64,000 bases of DNA from Ixodes scapularis (taxonomy: Eukaryota; Arthropoda; Arachnida; Ixodida; Ixodidae), in the NCBI RefSeq assembly GCF_016920785.2, contig NW_024609846.1, positions 109,358,831 to 109,422,830 on the forward strand, written 5' to 3'. A model generated the notes under the pieces. The model did not search any database, was not told where the DNA came from, and saw nothing but the letters and a program-made list of their open reading frames with translations. Both the position numbers and the translations under genes were made by a program. Each line of letters begins with the position of its first letter. Position 1 is the stretch's first letter. Of this stretch, positions 32,370 to 41,797 are shown in pieces.

Positions 32370-32530
32370 CTCAGTCTAAGGTAGTAACGCGTTACTGTAA
32401 CTTCGTTACCTTCTTTGGTAACTTGTAACTGTAACGAGTTACTTTTTAAAAATGTAACTTGTAACTGTAGTTTTATTACTTTTTCTTGGCTGACGATGAA
32501 AGTAACGACGTTACTTTTGTCGTTACCTTC
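32370..32530. repeat. GTAAC/GTTAC-rich inverted and direct repeat block
   Basis: Dense alternation of GTAAC and GTTAC, including AGTAACGCGTTACT and GTAACGACGTTAC palindromes. Such blocks are common at ends of DNA transposons. It lies just downstream of the P-transposase pseudogene, so it may be that element's subterminal region; the assembly gap hides part of the link. Confidence 0.55.
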
Positions 32531-32650
32531 CAGTTTCTTTTATGAATAATATATCATTGAACGAGTACAATCTAGCTATTCCTTGCACTTTCCAAGTTGT
32601 CTGTTCCAACACTTTGAGAGTCAAGTTGGCCTTGCACAAACTTAGGTATA

Positions 32651-32750
32651 NNNNNNNNNNNNNNNNNNNNNNNNNNNNNNNNNNNNNNNNNNNNNNNNNN
32701 NNNNNNNNNNNNNNNNNNNNNNNNNNNNNNNNNNNNNNNNNNNNNNNNNN
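32651..32750. other. Assembly gap (100 N)
   Basis: Exactly 100 unknown bases. The round size suggests a scaffold gap of unknown true length. Open frames spanning it are meaningless. Confidence 0.99.
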
Positions 32751-32873
32751 CACTTGGAAGTTCCTGACTAGTTATTGGGTCTTAAATATTATCAGCCTGG
32801 AGAGCCCTGTCTGCATCCTGTCTTTGCAATTTTCTCTGTTAACCTCTTTGGTGATGTGATGAATTCGTATCAT

Positions 32874-34742
32874 CTAGTAATACTCGACAATCTTCTTTGA
32901 TACCTTGTAGATGTGATGATCTAGTGGGTCACAGTCAAAGAGGTGGGGCTCAAGTTGTGTAAACAATGCCCTCTCGAAAACCAGAGTCAAGATTTCTATA
33001 ACTAGGCTCTTGCATCTTACATGCAACATTTTCGTGTTGGAGTACTGAGTCTGCAAAACCCTGAGGCCTCTCTCTGCAGCGTCGCAAATGGCAAGTGCAT
33101 CCTTTGAGGGTGCCACAAGTCCGCCATGGGTCTTTGCTTTGATGAGCGCAGGAAGCTCGTTCGACTGGAGAGCAGTAAGGCAGTCTTCACAAGACGTACT
33201 AAAGGCAACCTTGCGGACTACAAATCCTGCAGTGTATGGCACGACTGACTCAACCACTCCTGACAGGCTTTGTGGCAGGTCCACCCGATAAGTATAGTCA
33301 TGGTCATCGTCGAAAGCTCCAAGAGTGGAACATTTACTCTGCTGAGTAACAGCAGTGGATGGTTCGACGCCTGTTACACCACTTGACACGCTTAATACTG
33401 TCACTACATCCGCAGAGCAGTTGCCTGCTTCGGACGATTTGACCTCCGTTTGGATAAGCAGGCGCTTGTAGGCCGCTTTGAATTGCGAGGCAGTTGGATT
33501 GTTGTTGTACCCTCCATTTCCCCTGATGGAGCCGAAAAATATTTCCAGGTGATCTTGGGACATCTTGTGTGTTAAGATGTACTTGAGCTTCCCTGTTGCT
33601 ACCAGGTCATCAGAAAGAACTTCAATACTCTTGATGCAGGCTAGTAAAACAAGAAACCCAGTTTCCTTTCACCCATCCGTTTTCTTTAACCCATGATAGG
33701 TCGTCCGCTTGCATCCCTCAGCCTTTTGATGTAGCTCTCTGCTTCTTGCAGAGATGCCTTCCCCGCAGCTGCATTCCCGTGGCACAGTGGTGCTTTGTAA
33801 GGCCTGGCCAGAGGATTTTTTTTTAATTCAGCAGGTCAAACAGTTGGTCAAAAATATGTATGAACCGCGCTGTGGCATGTGCACCCTGGAACTGGGGCAG
33901 CTTCAGAGTAAATTAGCAGAAGTCAAGAGCATCTGCGACTGAGGAACTCAAAGCTTGTACCGCGAGCTTGACCATTTTCTGCTTTGTCCATTCGAGATGA
34001 ACCTTCGTCACAGTTTTCATTGTTGTCCCCTGCAATCCCGACGTCTACAAATTCTTTCATCTTTTTCCCATCCCACTTCATGTGCTTTCCGATGCTTATC
34101 TCATCCATGAGCAGGGCACAGATGACTTTGGTGCCTTTCTGTTCATTTTCTCTAACAGTGAGCTGCAGGGATTCGAACGCTTCAGTGGTGAACCCAGGCG
34201 CGTCATTAATTGAGCTGTACCATGACCGGATTGAAGACGAGTGGGGAAGTGCCAACTGAAAAATGTTTCTCACATACTCGTATGCCTTGGTTGAATAGGT
34301 CTGCAGCGTAAGAGCGAAACACCTTAGCTCCCGAGGGTATTTTTCTGCAGTCACCTTCCCCTTGCTGTTTTTCAGCATTCGGAGACAGAGGTCCAGTGTT
34401 TTGCTTGAAAATGTCCGACGAAGAACATCGGTAGCATTGTTGCTGATGAGCCGCCGCCTCTGGAGGTCCTGCAGAATTTCTTCCACATGGGAGACTTTTT
34501 GCTTCAACCGCCTTGTAACTTCCTGCGAGTACTTTAGTTTTTTTTTTGTGTACAACCTCCATGTGACAATGTCCTCCATCTTCTGCTTTAAGCTGTGTGG
34601 ACTTCGCACGGCATAGGTGTGCTCCGATGTCGACGTCGATGTTTGTACGACGAGGGTGTCGCATGTCGTACCACTACTGCCAACACCTTCGTCATTTGCG
34701 GTTGCTTGCAGTTTTCCTTGGCCGCCCGTTGGCTTGAGTTTG
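32874..34742 (-). pseudogene. P-element-type (THAP9-like) transposase, 5'-incomplete and broken
   Basis: Cut-and-paste transposase of the P superfamily. The first coding block (34742 to 33923) starts after an acceptor-like TTTCCTCAG and carries S-P-H-S-L-K-Q-K, a coiled-coil-like basic stretch, Y-P-R-E-L-R-C-F-A-L-T-L, S-S-I-R-S-W-Y and the first catalytic region L-L-M-D-E-I-S-I. The C-terminal block (about 33720 to 32874) has G-F-L-V-L-L-A-C-I-K-S, L-K-Y-I-L-T-H-K-M-S-Q-D-H-L-E-I-F-F and N-N-N-P-T-A-S-Q-F-K-A-A-Y-K, the classic P-transposase C-terminal signature. Between them lie stops and a missing central portion. No THAP domain is found upstream, so the 5' exon is lost or beyond a break. 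Confidence 0.88.
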
Positions 34743-35007
34743 CTGAGGAAACATCAAACAACGGAGAGTTTTTGTGATTACAACATCTTTCAGATGGCAC
34801 GCATGCTTGGTGTTCTATTCTGGTGAAGAAAGCAGATATTGCAATTTGGAATATTTGTGGCCAAATGACATGTTAGCGATAGCAAGTGTGTAAGGTGACT
34901 GGAACCCAGCAACAATGCCTCCAAGGGGCTGGTTCAGCAACCACGGCTGGTAGCTGCCATTGTATGTGCGGTTCTTCACAACCCTGCTGAAGAGAGGACT
35001 CAGCAGG
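34743..35007. other. Unassigned spacer upstream of the P transposase
   Basis: Nothing recognisable; presumably intron or flank of the P-like element. Confidence 0.4.
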
Positions 35008-35183
35008 CAGGGGTTTCCCCAGAAATTGAAATTAGGGGGTGTCTAAATTTTTAGGGGGGGAGAGGGGTTTAGGAAAGGGGGCCATTGAGAATAGTGGAGT
35101 CGTTGCACATTTAGGGTGCGCCTTCAGAAAAACAAGGGGGGTGTGCACCCCCCCCCCCCAGGGAGTGTGTAGGGGAATCCCTG
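35008..35183. mobile_element. Short hAT-like non-autonomous element
   Basis: Imperfect inverted ends, CAGGGGTTTCCCC at the left and GGGGAATCCCTG at the right, with G-rich and C-rich runs inside. No convincing target duplication, so the call rests on TIR similarity alone. Confidence 0.5.
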
Positions 35184-35196
35184 GACCCAGGTCTTC

Positions 35197-35412
35197 AGAG
35201 GCCTCGATAACCACATGTTTGACACCGAACCAGACAACAACCATGTCATTCGACTGGCCAAGCTCACGGCCTCATGCTGCTTGAAGATCAGGCTGCACCA
35301 CCAAGTGAGGCGATTAACAGAACACATTGTGGGTCCAAAGATCAGGTCAAAGATCTTGCCCATTGATTTTACTGGGCCAGTGAGAAGTCCAGTCAAGATT
35401 TTATGTGCTTTA
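35197..35412 (+). pseudogene. Possible transposase C-terminal fragment
   Basis: An open stretch with N-N-H-V-I-R-L-A-K-L-T-A, C-L-K-I-R-L-H-H and R-R-L-T-E-H-I resembles the extreme C-terminus of some THAP- or P-type transposases in arthropods. It has no upstream partner on this strand and turns into unrelated sequence near 35400. I cannot assign the family with certainty. Confidence 0.35.
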
Positions 35413-35688
35413 TTTATTCTGTTCGAATTTCACGCGATAAGTGATCACGCTGTATACATTATAATTTACTGGTTTAGTTGTTTGTATTCATTAAAATCAA
35501 TAAAACAATTTCTATACAGTTATACTTTGAGCTTGTGCTTGTTCCTGCCTGCCCTGACCCACCCCCCCCTCCCCCCCTGTAAGTAATTGACAAAGCAACT
35601 TCACATTCACTGAAAAAAAGTCCTATCTTATTGTATTTGTCCCTTTGCCGTCTTAGGTGGGAAGCAGCTGCCACCAATTCCGATATAT

Positions 35689-36110
35689 TGTCACGGGTGG
35701 TGACCAAAAAAAGAAGAACAGGAAATAAACAGGAAGAAATAAACGTTTAATGTGGCGAACTTGTGCCAAAAATAGAAGGGTACAAAGATAATAGAGCGTC
35801 GCGGGCGTCGAAGTCGGCGTTGCAGCACAGTCGAACGCTGGGGCGAAAACTGACTCCGCTCGCCTTGCGGAATCCCTTATGTACCCTCGTCGGTTTCTGG
35901 ATCGTTCGGCGTAGAAGGTTCGGCGCGTAGAACATTCTAACCTCGAATCAGCAAGACGGTTCTTGAATTCACCAGAACATCAAATTACACTGTCAACAAA
36001 AAGGTGTAGCCGCGGCCAGGAATCGAACCCTGGCCTTCTGCGTAGGAGACAAGCGCGATAACCGTTAGGCCATGCGCGCGCTGCCTACTTGGCCAGCTGC
36101 GCGCGCGGCA
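35689..36110 (-). repeat. Gypsy-3 3' LTR
   Basis: Plus-strand TGTCACGGG...CGCGGCA. Differs from the other LTR by scattered changes and by a duplicated AACAGGAA(G)AAATAA segment near 35720. It is preceded on the minus strand by the polypurine tract, which fixes the LTR edge outside the tRNA-like module. Confidence 0.93.
36009..36079 (-). ncRNA. tRNA-like pol III module in the Gypsy-3 3' LTR
   Basis: The minus strand has a box A, TGGCCTAACGG (36072-36062), and a perfect box B, GGTTCGATTCC (36029-36019), spaced as in a tRNA gene, then TTTTT (36002-35998) as a pol III terminator. A T-arm with CCAGG/CCTGG stem is clear and a D-arm-like segment is present. The anticodon loop reads CTCCTAC. The acceptor stem pairs poorly, so it is tRNA-like (SINE-head type), not a convincing functional tRNA. 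It is in the same orientation as the retroelement, near the 5' end of U3. Confidence 0.75.
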
Positions 36111-36128
36111 TTACTCCCCCCTTTAAAA
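36111..36128 (-). promoter_or_regulatory. Gypsy-3 polypurine tract
   Basis: The minus strand reads AAAGGGGGGAGTAA directly before the LTR start TGCCGCG. Confidence 0.8.
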
Positions 36129-36234
36129 TGTGCATCATCCCGATGCAAAACAAAACGAAGCAAATAAAACAACGGTAAACTAAAGAGTCATTTGGAACAC
36201 ATAAGGTCCACAGTCCTATCGAGCGTAATACGGC

Positions 36235-37036
36235 TTCAGTCGCACGACGTGGACGACTTCCGGTCGTGGAGGGCGGCGTGACGAAGTCCGTGTTCCGTCG
36301 GGCACCACCTCGTAGTTCAGATCCCCGAGTCGACGAAGCACTTTGTAAGGTCCAAAGTAACGTTTCAGGAGTTTCTCGCTGAGACCGCGGCGGCGAATCT
36401 GAAATTAGCATAAAACCGCTTGTAAAAAGCCCACACCCGCACCCTGTCTCCGGGCTGGAAGTGGACGTCCCGACGACGAAGGTTGTAGCGGCCAGTGTCG
36501 ACACGTTGTTGAGCCTTAATCTGGAGTCTGGCGAGCTGACGGACTTCTTCTGCCCTTTGGGCAGCTACCTGGGCGTCGTCGCTTGTGTCGACGGCCGGTT
36601 CGTGGAGTAACATAGCGTCCAGCATTGTCGTTACCTTGCGCCCATGCACCAGTTGAAAGGGTGTCACTCCGGTGGTCTTTTGTACGGCCGTGTTGTAGGC
36701 AGATGTGACGTACGGCAGCACCTCGTCCCATGTCTTGTGCTCCACGTCGATGTACATGGAGATCATGTCGGCGATGGTCTTGTTGAGTCTCTCCGTTAGC
36801 CCGTTGGTCTGCGGGTGGTACGCCGTGGCGCGGCGATGGCTGGTGTGGCTGAGACGAAGGACTTCTTGCGTCAGCTGGGCCATGAATGATGATCCACGGT
36901 CTGAGATCAGGACTTCGGGAGCGCCGTGCCGGAGGACGATGGACTCGATGAAAAACTTCGTGACCTCAACAGCCGTTCCTGATGGAAGGGCTTTTGTCTC
37001 GGCGTACCGCGTGAGATAATCGGTTGCGACGATGAT
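36235..37036 (-). pseudogene. Gypsy-3 integrase core and C-terminal domain
   Basis: In frame with the upstream pol after a TAG at 37037-37039. It includes I-I-V-A-T-D-Y-L-T-R-Y-A-E-T, the catalytic Asp in I-S-D-R-G-S-S-F, and Glu in G-L-T-E-R-L-N-K-T. Then come Y-N-T-A-V-Q-K-T-T-G-x-T-P-F and P-G-D-R-V-R-V-W. There a segment of roughly 30 bases interrupts the C-terminal domain, shifting the frame; the homologous L-L-K-R-Y-F-G-P-Y-K and D-L-N-Y-E-V-V residues follow in another frame to about 36235. Confidence 0.88.
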
Positions 37037-38779
37037 CTATCGGTTTCCTTGCGTCGACGGTGGGAAAGGTCCGAGTAAATTCATACTGATTTGCTGGAAT
37101 GGGGCAGATGGCGGCGCAATAGGCTGAACAAGTCCTGCCGGTCTCGTCGGTGGCTTCTTCCGTCGTTGACACTCGTGGCAAGATCGGGTGTAGTGGTGCA
37201 CTGTCTTCGCAAGCTTGGGCCAGTAGTACTTTTCGCGTATACTGGCAAGAGTCCTGCTGTAACCAAGGTGTCCCGCCGTCGGTTCATCGTGGCAGGCTTG
37301 AAAAATTTCTTCTTGAAGACTGGAAGGGACCACCAACAGCCACGCCGTGCTGCTGTCGCTAAAGTTCTCCTTGTAGAGCACACCTTGTCGGATGGAGAAG
37401 GTTGGCAGTGTTCGTACAAAATCGCGGGGAACGGCGCTTCCTTGTCCCTCTAGGTGCTCAATGAGTGCTCGTAGCTCAAGGTCGTCTCGTTGGAGTGCTG
37501 CCATGTCGTTGACATCCAGAGCGCCGAGGAAACCCTCATCGTCGTCCTCTTTGGTGCAGGAAGGACCGGCCTCGACTGGGGCCCTCGACAGGCAGTCGGC
37601 GTCATTGTGCTTCCGGCCGGACTTGTACACCACGGTCATGTCGAACTCCTGCAGTCGTAGGCTCCACCGGGCGACGCTTCCGGAGGGGTCCTTCAGATTC
37701 GCCAGCCAGCAGAGGGAGTGGTGGTCCGTGACCACGCGAAAAGGACTTCCATACAAATATGGGCGAAACTTTGTTATTGCCCAGACGACAGCGAGGCACT
37801 CCTTTTCAGTAGTTGAATAGTTCCTCTCCGCGTTAGACAGCGTCCGACTTCCGTATGCGATGACTCGCTCTACGCCGTCCTGTGTTTGGACTAGTACCGC
37901 ACCCAGTCCGGTGTTACTGGCGTCGGTGTGGATCTCGGTTTCAGCAAACTGGTCGAAGTGGCCAAGAATCGGGGGCGTCTGGAGTCTTCGTTTGAGCTCG
38001 TCGAATGACCTCTTGTGCTCTTCTGTCCACTCGAACTTTACGGCGTCCTTCGTGAGGTGTGTCAGCGGTGCGGATAGTTTGGCGAAGTCTCGAACAAAGC
38101 GCCTGTAGTTGGCACAGAGTCCGAGAAATCTTCTCACTGCCTTCTTGTTGGACGGCGGCGCAAATGCAGCTACGGCGCGGGTCTTCTCGGGGTCAGGTAG
38201 AACACCTTTGTTGCTCACGACGTGGCCGAGGAACTTTAGTTCCCCATAGGCGAACCGACACTTTGTTGGCTTGAGTGACAGGCCGGCGGTCTTGATGGCT
38301 TGAAGCACGGCTCGAAGTCGTTTGAGGTGTTCATCGAAATCTCGTGAGAATACCACGACATCGTCCAGGTAGACGAGGCAGCTCTGCCATTTCAGACCTG
38401 CCAGCACGGTGTCCATGACGCGCTGGAAGGTGGCTGGTGCTGTACAAAGTCCGAACGGCATCACTTTGAATTCGTACAGTCCGTCGGGAGTGGCAAAGGC
38501 AGTTTTCTCCCGGTCACGTTCGTCAACTTCAATCCGCCAGTAACCACTCTTCAGGCCCATCGACGAAAAATATCGGGAGTGGCGCAGTCGGTCCAACGTA
38601 TCGTCGATGCGGCGGAGCGGATAGACGTCCTCCTTCGTCACAGCGTTCAGCCGACGATAGTCCACGCAGAATCGCAGGGTTCCGTCCTTCTTTACAAGCA
38701 CAACCGGGGACGCCCATGGACTTCTTGAGGGTTGAATGATGTCGTTGTCGAGCATCTCCTGAACTTGATCTTGAATCAC
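37037..38779 (-). pseudogene. pol: Gypsy-3 Pol: RT, RNase H, integrase zinc module
   Basis: Begins after an in-frame stop at the end of the protease segment and ends at a TAG where the integrase core begins, both in the same frame. RT: V-V-L-V-K-K-D-G, F-C-V-D-Y-R-R-L-N, M-P-F-G-L and V-Y-L-D-D-V-V-V-F. Motif A reads S-M-G-L-K-S-G instead of S-M-D-L-K-S-G, losing the catalytic Asp (codon GGC). RNase H: E-I-H-T-D-A-S-N-T-G, C-L-A-V-V-W-A, and V-T-D-H-H-S-L. Integrase HHCC: H-L-G-Y-S-R-T and C-H-E-C-Q-R. It is very similar in layout to insect and tick Ty3/Gypsy pols. Confidence 0.93.
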
Positions 38780-38788
38780 TTTCCTTTC

Positions 38789-39667
38789 CTAGACTCGATA
38801 CGGCGACTGGTGGACAGGGAGTGCGTCGTCGTCGGTAATAATGCGATGTTTCGCCATTGGTGTTTGGCGAACTTTCGATGTCGTGGCAAAACAGTCACTG
38901 TATTCGGCGAGAAGATCAACCAGTTGCCGGTGCTTCGAAGCTGGGAGCTCGGGGTCGATGTCGAGCGGCGGTGGCGTCGTGCTCTTCTGCTGTGGCGACG
39001 AGGTTTCCTCGGAGACTGCGGTGACCACGGCTGGCGCCTGAAGCTCCTCGACGTAGTCCATTGTGGTACCCTTCGTTAGGTGCTGCGGTTCCTCTCGAAA
39101 GTTTGTCACGAGAACAGTTGTTCGTCCTTCTTGAAGATCCGTTACGCCTCGTGCGACGCCAATTCCTTTTTCAAGGTGCAGTTGGACGCTGCCTTCCAGA
39201 AGAGCTTCATCGTGCATGGCTGCGTCGGTTATGACGGTGACGAAAACACTCGACCGCGGCGGCAGATTCACATGGTCGGCTGTAACTCGGATCGCGGATG
39301 ACGTAGTGTTGGCCTCCACCGGCGGCAGAATAAGCTTTCGCAGCGTCAACTGGTTTGGCCCAAGGTCGATGACGGCGCCATACTCGCAGAGAAAGTCCAT
39401 TCCGAGGATTACGTCCCTCGAACAGTCTTGAAGAACGACGAACTTGACAGGGCACGTCTCACCATGGATCTCGACGTGAGCAGTACATCTCCCGACTGGT
39501 GTAATGAGGTGTCCTCCGGCGGTTCTTATTTGTGGTCCATCCCACGGCGTCATGACTTTTCGAAGGCGGCGGGAGAGCCTCCCACTCAAGACTGAGTAGT
39601 CTGCTCCGGTGTCCACGAGTGCCGATGCGTCGAGGCCGTCGATCAGAACGTTCAGGTTGTTGGACAC
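38789..39667 (-). pseudogene. Gypsy-3 protease and pol N-terminus
   Basis: Frame with the retropepsin active site A-L-V-D-T-G-A-D-Y-S-V-L and the flap and I-L-G-M-D-F-L region, followed by a linker to the first RT block, H-R-I-I-T-D-D. It ends in a TAG three codons before the RT frame resumes in phase, so this is one nonsense change rather than a domain end. Confidence 0.9.
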
Positions 39668-39737
39668 CGTTGCAGGAGCGTCGTTGTGATGCGTGGCGTC
39701 GGGAGAGTGGAGGCGCTCCGTCGTTCTTGGAGGCTCT

Positions 39738-40316
39738 TTACGTCGGTTGTCTTCGGCAACTCCACCTCCAGGGGTTGCCGCGCCTAGTTTCTCCGGCGAG
39801 GAGCGAGGGGTTACAGGCTTTCACGGCGGGGTCGGTGCATCGGCGAAGCTGGGCGTCGCGGTGACGGCGACCGGAACTCCCGGCGGGACGCAGGCTCGGG
39901 GGACTGAGGTCGTCGCAGGTACTCGTCGATCTCAGTAGGGCGTTCACCATGACGGGGGCGCGGGTCGTTCGGGTGGAACCCGCGCAGCCCGAGTCGTCGG
40001 TATGGGCATCGGCGGTACACATGGTCGGCTTCTCCGCAGTGGTAGCAGAGCGGGCGTCGGTCGGCCGTTCACCACACATTGGTCTTCCGGGGTGCACGGC
40101 GCTCCTGGCTGGCGTACTGGGGCTGGTCGTCGCGGCGTCGGTCGTGCTGCGGCACAGGAGACTGGCGTCGGGGCGGCGCGACATAGGCGCGAGGAGGAGG
40201 CGGTGGCCGTCGGGCCAATGCGGCGTAGGTCACGGTGGGCTCCTCGGGTGCAGCTACGTTGCAGGAGCCTCCGGTGGAATTTCCCGCTGAACCTCGTGGC
40301 GGACAACTTAGGCTAT
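39738..40316 (-). pseudogene. Gypsy-3 Gag C-terminal part with zinc knuckle
   Basis: The reading after the Gag stop contains one CCHC knuckle, C-Y-H-C-G-E-A-D-H-V-Y-R-R-C (about 40048-40005), in a Pro/Arg-rich tail. Frames change more than once between 40316 and 39738. It links Gag to the protease frame at 39667. Confidence 0.75.
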
Positions 40317-41189
40317 TTACACCGAAGCCGGCTGGTGGGTAGCAGGCAGGAGCTTCTTAATTTCCTCCCGGACGACGTCCCGGATGATCTCGCGAATGCT
40401 TGGGTTGCTGGAGCCAAGGTCGCAAGCGGACGGCGAGACCGCGCTGACGCCGGGTAGCCTCTGGTAGTGGCTGGCTCGGGCTTGCAGTGCACGCTCAATG
40501 TTCGTCGCCTCGGTTACAAATCCTTGAAACGTCGTCGGTGGGTTTCGTACGAGCCCACCGAAAATGTCGTCCTTCACGCCGCGCATCAGGATACGCAGCT
40601 TCTTTTCCTCGGTGGACTGAGGGTCGGCGTGGCTGCTCAGGCGGAGGACGTCTTCAACGAAGCTGGTGACCGTTTCGTTGGGACCTTGAGTTCGTACTTG
40701 AAGGAGGTCTTCCGCTCGCTGTCGTCGTGTCTGGTTCGTGAATGTCTCCTCCAGGCCAGCGATACAGGTGTCGCACGACGTAAGCGACGCCTCGTGGTTC
40801 TCGAACCACTGCCTCGCGGTACCCTCCAAGGAGAAGTAGAGGTTTTGGAGTCGCTGCTCAGTGGTCCAACCATTATGGCGTGCTACACGTTCGTAGTGCA
40901 GAAGACAGCCCTCTACGTCTTCGTGGGTCTCGCCATGGAAGGTCGTCGGGGTTCGCTGGGCAACAGGCAGGTAGACGACGGCGGCGGCGGTCGGGGACTG
41001 CGATTGCTGGTCGTCCATCGTCGGCCTCGTTGGCTGCCTGGTCCTGGGTGGCAGAAGTCCGTATTCCGGGTGTAGACCTTGGGTTCGGTGACTGGTCCGA
41101 GTTTCAGGTTCCGCGTTGAGTGGTCTTCTCACGGGGCTTGGAATCGGGCTTGCACTGCGGGCCCTGGGAGGGGAACGCTGCATGGGCAT
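40317..41189 (-). pseudogene. gag: Gypsy-3 Gag, capsid part
   Basis: The ATG at 41189 lies seven bases after the primer site; an internal M-D-D-Q-Q at about 41018 is an alternative start. The capsid-like region has T-P-T-T-F-H-G-E, W-L-x-Y-E-R-V-A-like H-Y-E-R-V-A-R-H-N, F-S-L-E-G-T-A-R-Q-W-F-E-N and Y-x-x-D-L-L-Q-V-R-T-Q-like blocks typical of retrotransposon Gag. It ends after V-V-R-E-E-I-K-K-L-L, before the zinc knuckle, so the natural Gag is longer. Confidence 0.88.
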
Positions 41190-41195
41190 GCGGTA

Positions 41196-41211
41196 CCCCG
41201 CACCTCCACCA
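41196..41211 (-). promoter_or_regulatory. Gypsy-3 primer-binding site
   Basis: The minus strand reads TGGTGGAGGTGCGGGG three bases downstream of the 5' LTR. It begins with the TGG expected opposite a tRNA CCA end. I do not assign the tRNA. Confidence 0.7.
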
Positions 41212-41214
41212 AAA

Positions 41215-41629
41215 TGTCATGGGTGGTGACAAAAAAAAACAAAAAAACAGGAAGAAATAAACGTTTAATGTGGCGAACTTGTGCCAAAAATAAAAGGGTA
41301 CAAAGATAATAACAGAGCGTCGCGGGCGTCGAAGTCGGCGTAGCAGCACAGTCGAACGCTGGGGCGAAAACTGACTCCGCTCGCCTTGCGGAATCCCATG
41401 TACCCTCTTGGGTTTCTGGATCGTTCGGCGTAGAAGGTTCGGCGCGTAGAACATTCTAACCTCGAATCAGCAAGACGGTTCTTGAATTCACCAGAACATC
41501 AAATTACACTGTCAACAAAAATGTGTAGCCGCGGCCAGGAATCGAACCCTGGCCTTCTGCTTGGGAGGCAAGCGCGATAACCGTTAGGCCACGCGCGCGC
41601 TGCCTACTTGGCCAGCTGCACGCGCGGCA
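41215..41629 (-). repeat. Gypsy-3 5' LTR
   Basis: Plus-strand TGTCATGGG...CGCGGCA; partner of 35689-36110. It contains AATAAA-like signals within AAGAAATAAACG and the second tRNA-like module. Confidence 0.93.
41528..41598 (-). ncRNA. tRNA-like pol III module in the Gypsy-3 5' LTR
   Basis: Box A TGGCCTAACGG (41591-41581), box B GGTTCGATTCC (41548-41538) and a TTTTT terminator (41521-41517) are all conserved relative to the 3' LTR copy, although the anticodon-like loop differs (CTCCCAA here, CTCCTAC there). Presence at the same place in both LTRs shows it is part of the LTR, not a later insertion in one copy. Confidence 0.75.
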
Positions 41630-41643
41630 ATATAAGCGGTCAG

Positions 41644-41764
41644 TGTAGTGTTTGATGTGAAGAAAGAATTGATGAGGTAAATAAGGAACGAAGAAGACGA
41701 TGCGAACGGTACTGCCATGTCGGCGTTCCCTGCTTACTGTGCTTAATTAATCGGCTACACTACA
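41644..41764 (+). repeat. Gypsy-4 5' LTR
   Basis: Matches 47456-47580 with small indels (AAGAAGTG versus ATTG). Followed by TTTGGCGACGAGG, the likely primer-binding site. Confidence 0.92.
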
Positions 41765-41797
41765 TTTGGCGACGAGGTAAAGTGGTTTTCATTTTCA

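Larger units (their letters stand above)
35689..41629 (-). mobile_element. Gypsy-3: full-length Ty3/Gypsy element with tRNA-like LTRs
   Basis: LTRs of 422 and 415 bp with TG...CA ends, flanked by ATAT (35685-35688, 41630-41633). Minus-strand order: 5' LTR, primer site, gag, protease, RT, RNase H, integrase, polypurine tract, 3' LTR. Gag is frame-broken, pol has at least two in-frame stops and a short insertion, and RT motif A has Asp to Gly, so the copy is inactive. Each LTR carries an internal pol III type tRNA-like module. The nearby 27.1-28.3 kb gag relic belongs to the same family. Confidence 0.94.

Noticed and set aside
32523..32859. Open frames spanning the N run
   Set aside because: They consist largely of unknown residues from the assembly gap.
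35008..35183. Confident hAT assignment with a target duplication
   Set aside because: The eight flanking bases on the two sides do not match; only imperfect TIRs support it.
36009..36079. A functional tRNA gene
   Set aside because: Promoter boxes and T-arm are good, but the acceptor stem does not pair and the anticodon loop differs between the two copies; called tRNA-like instead.
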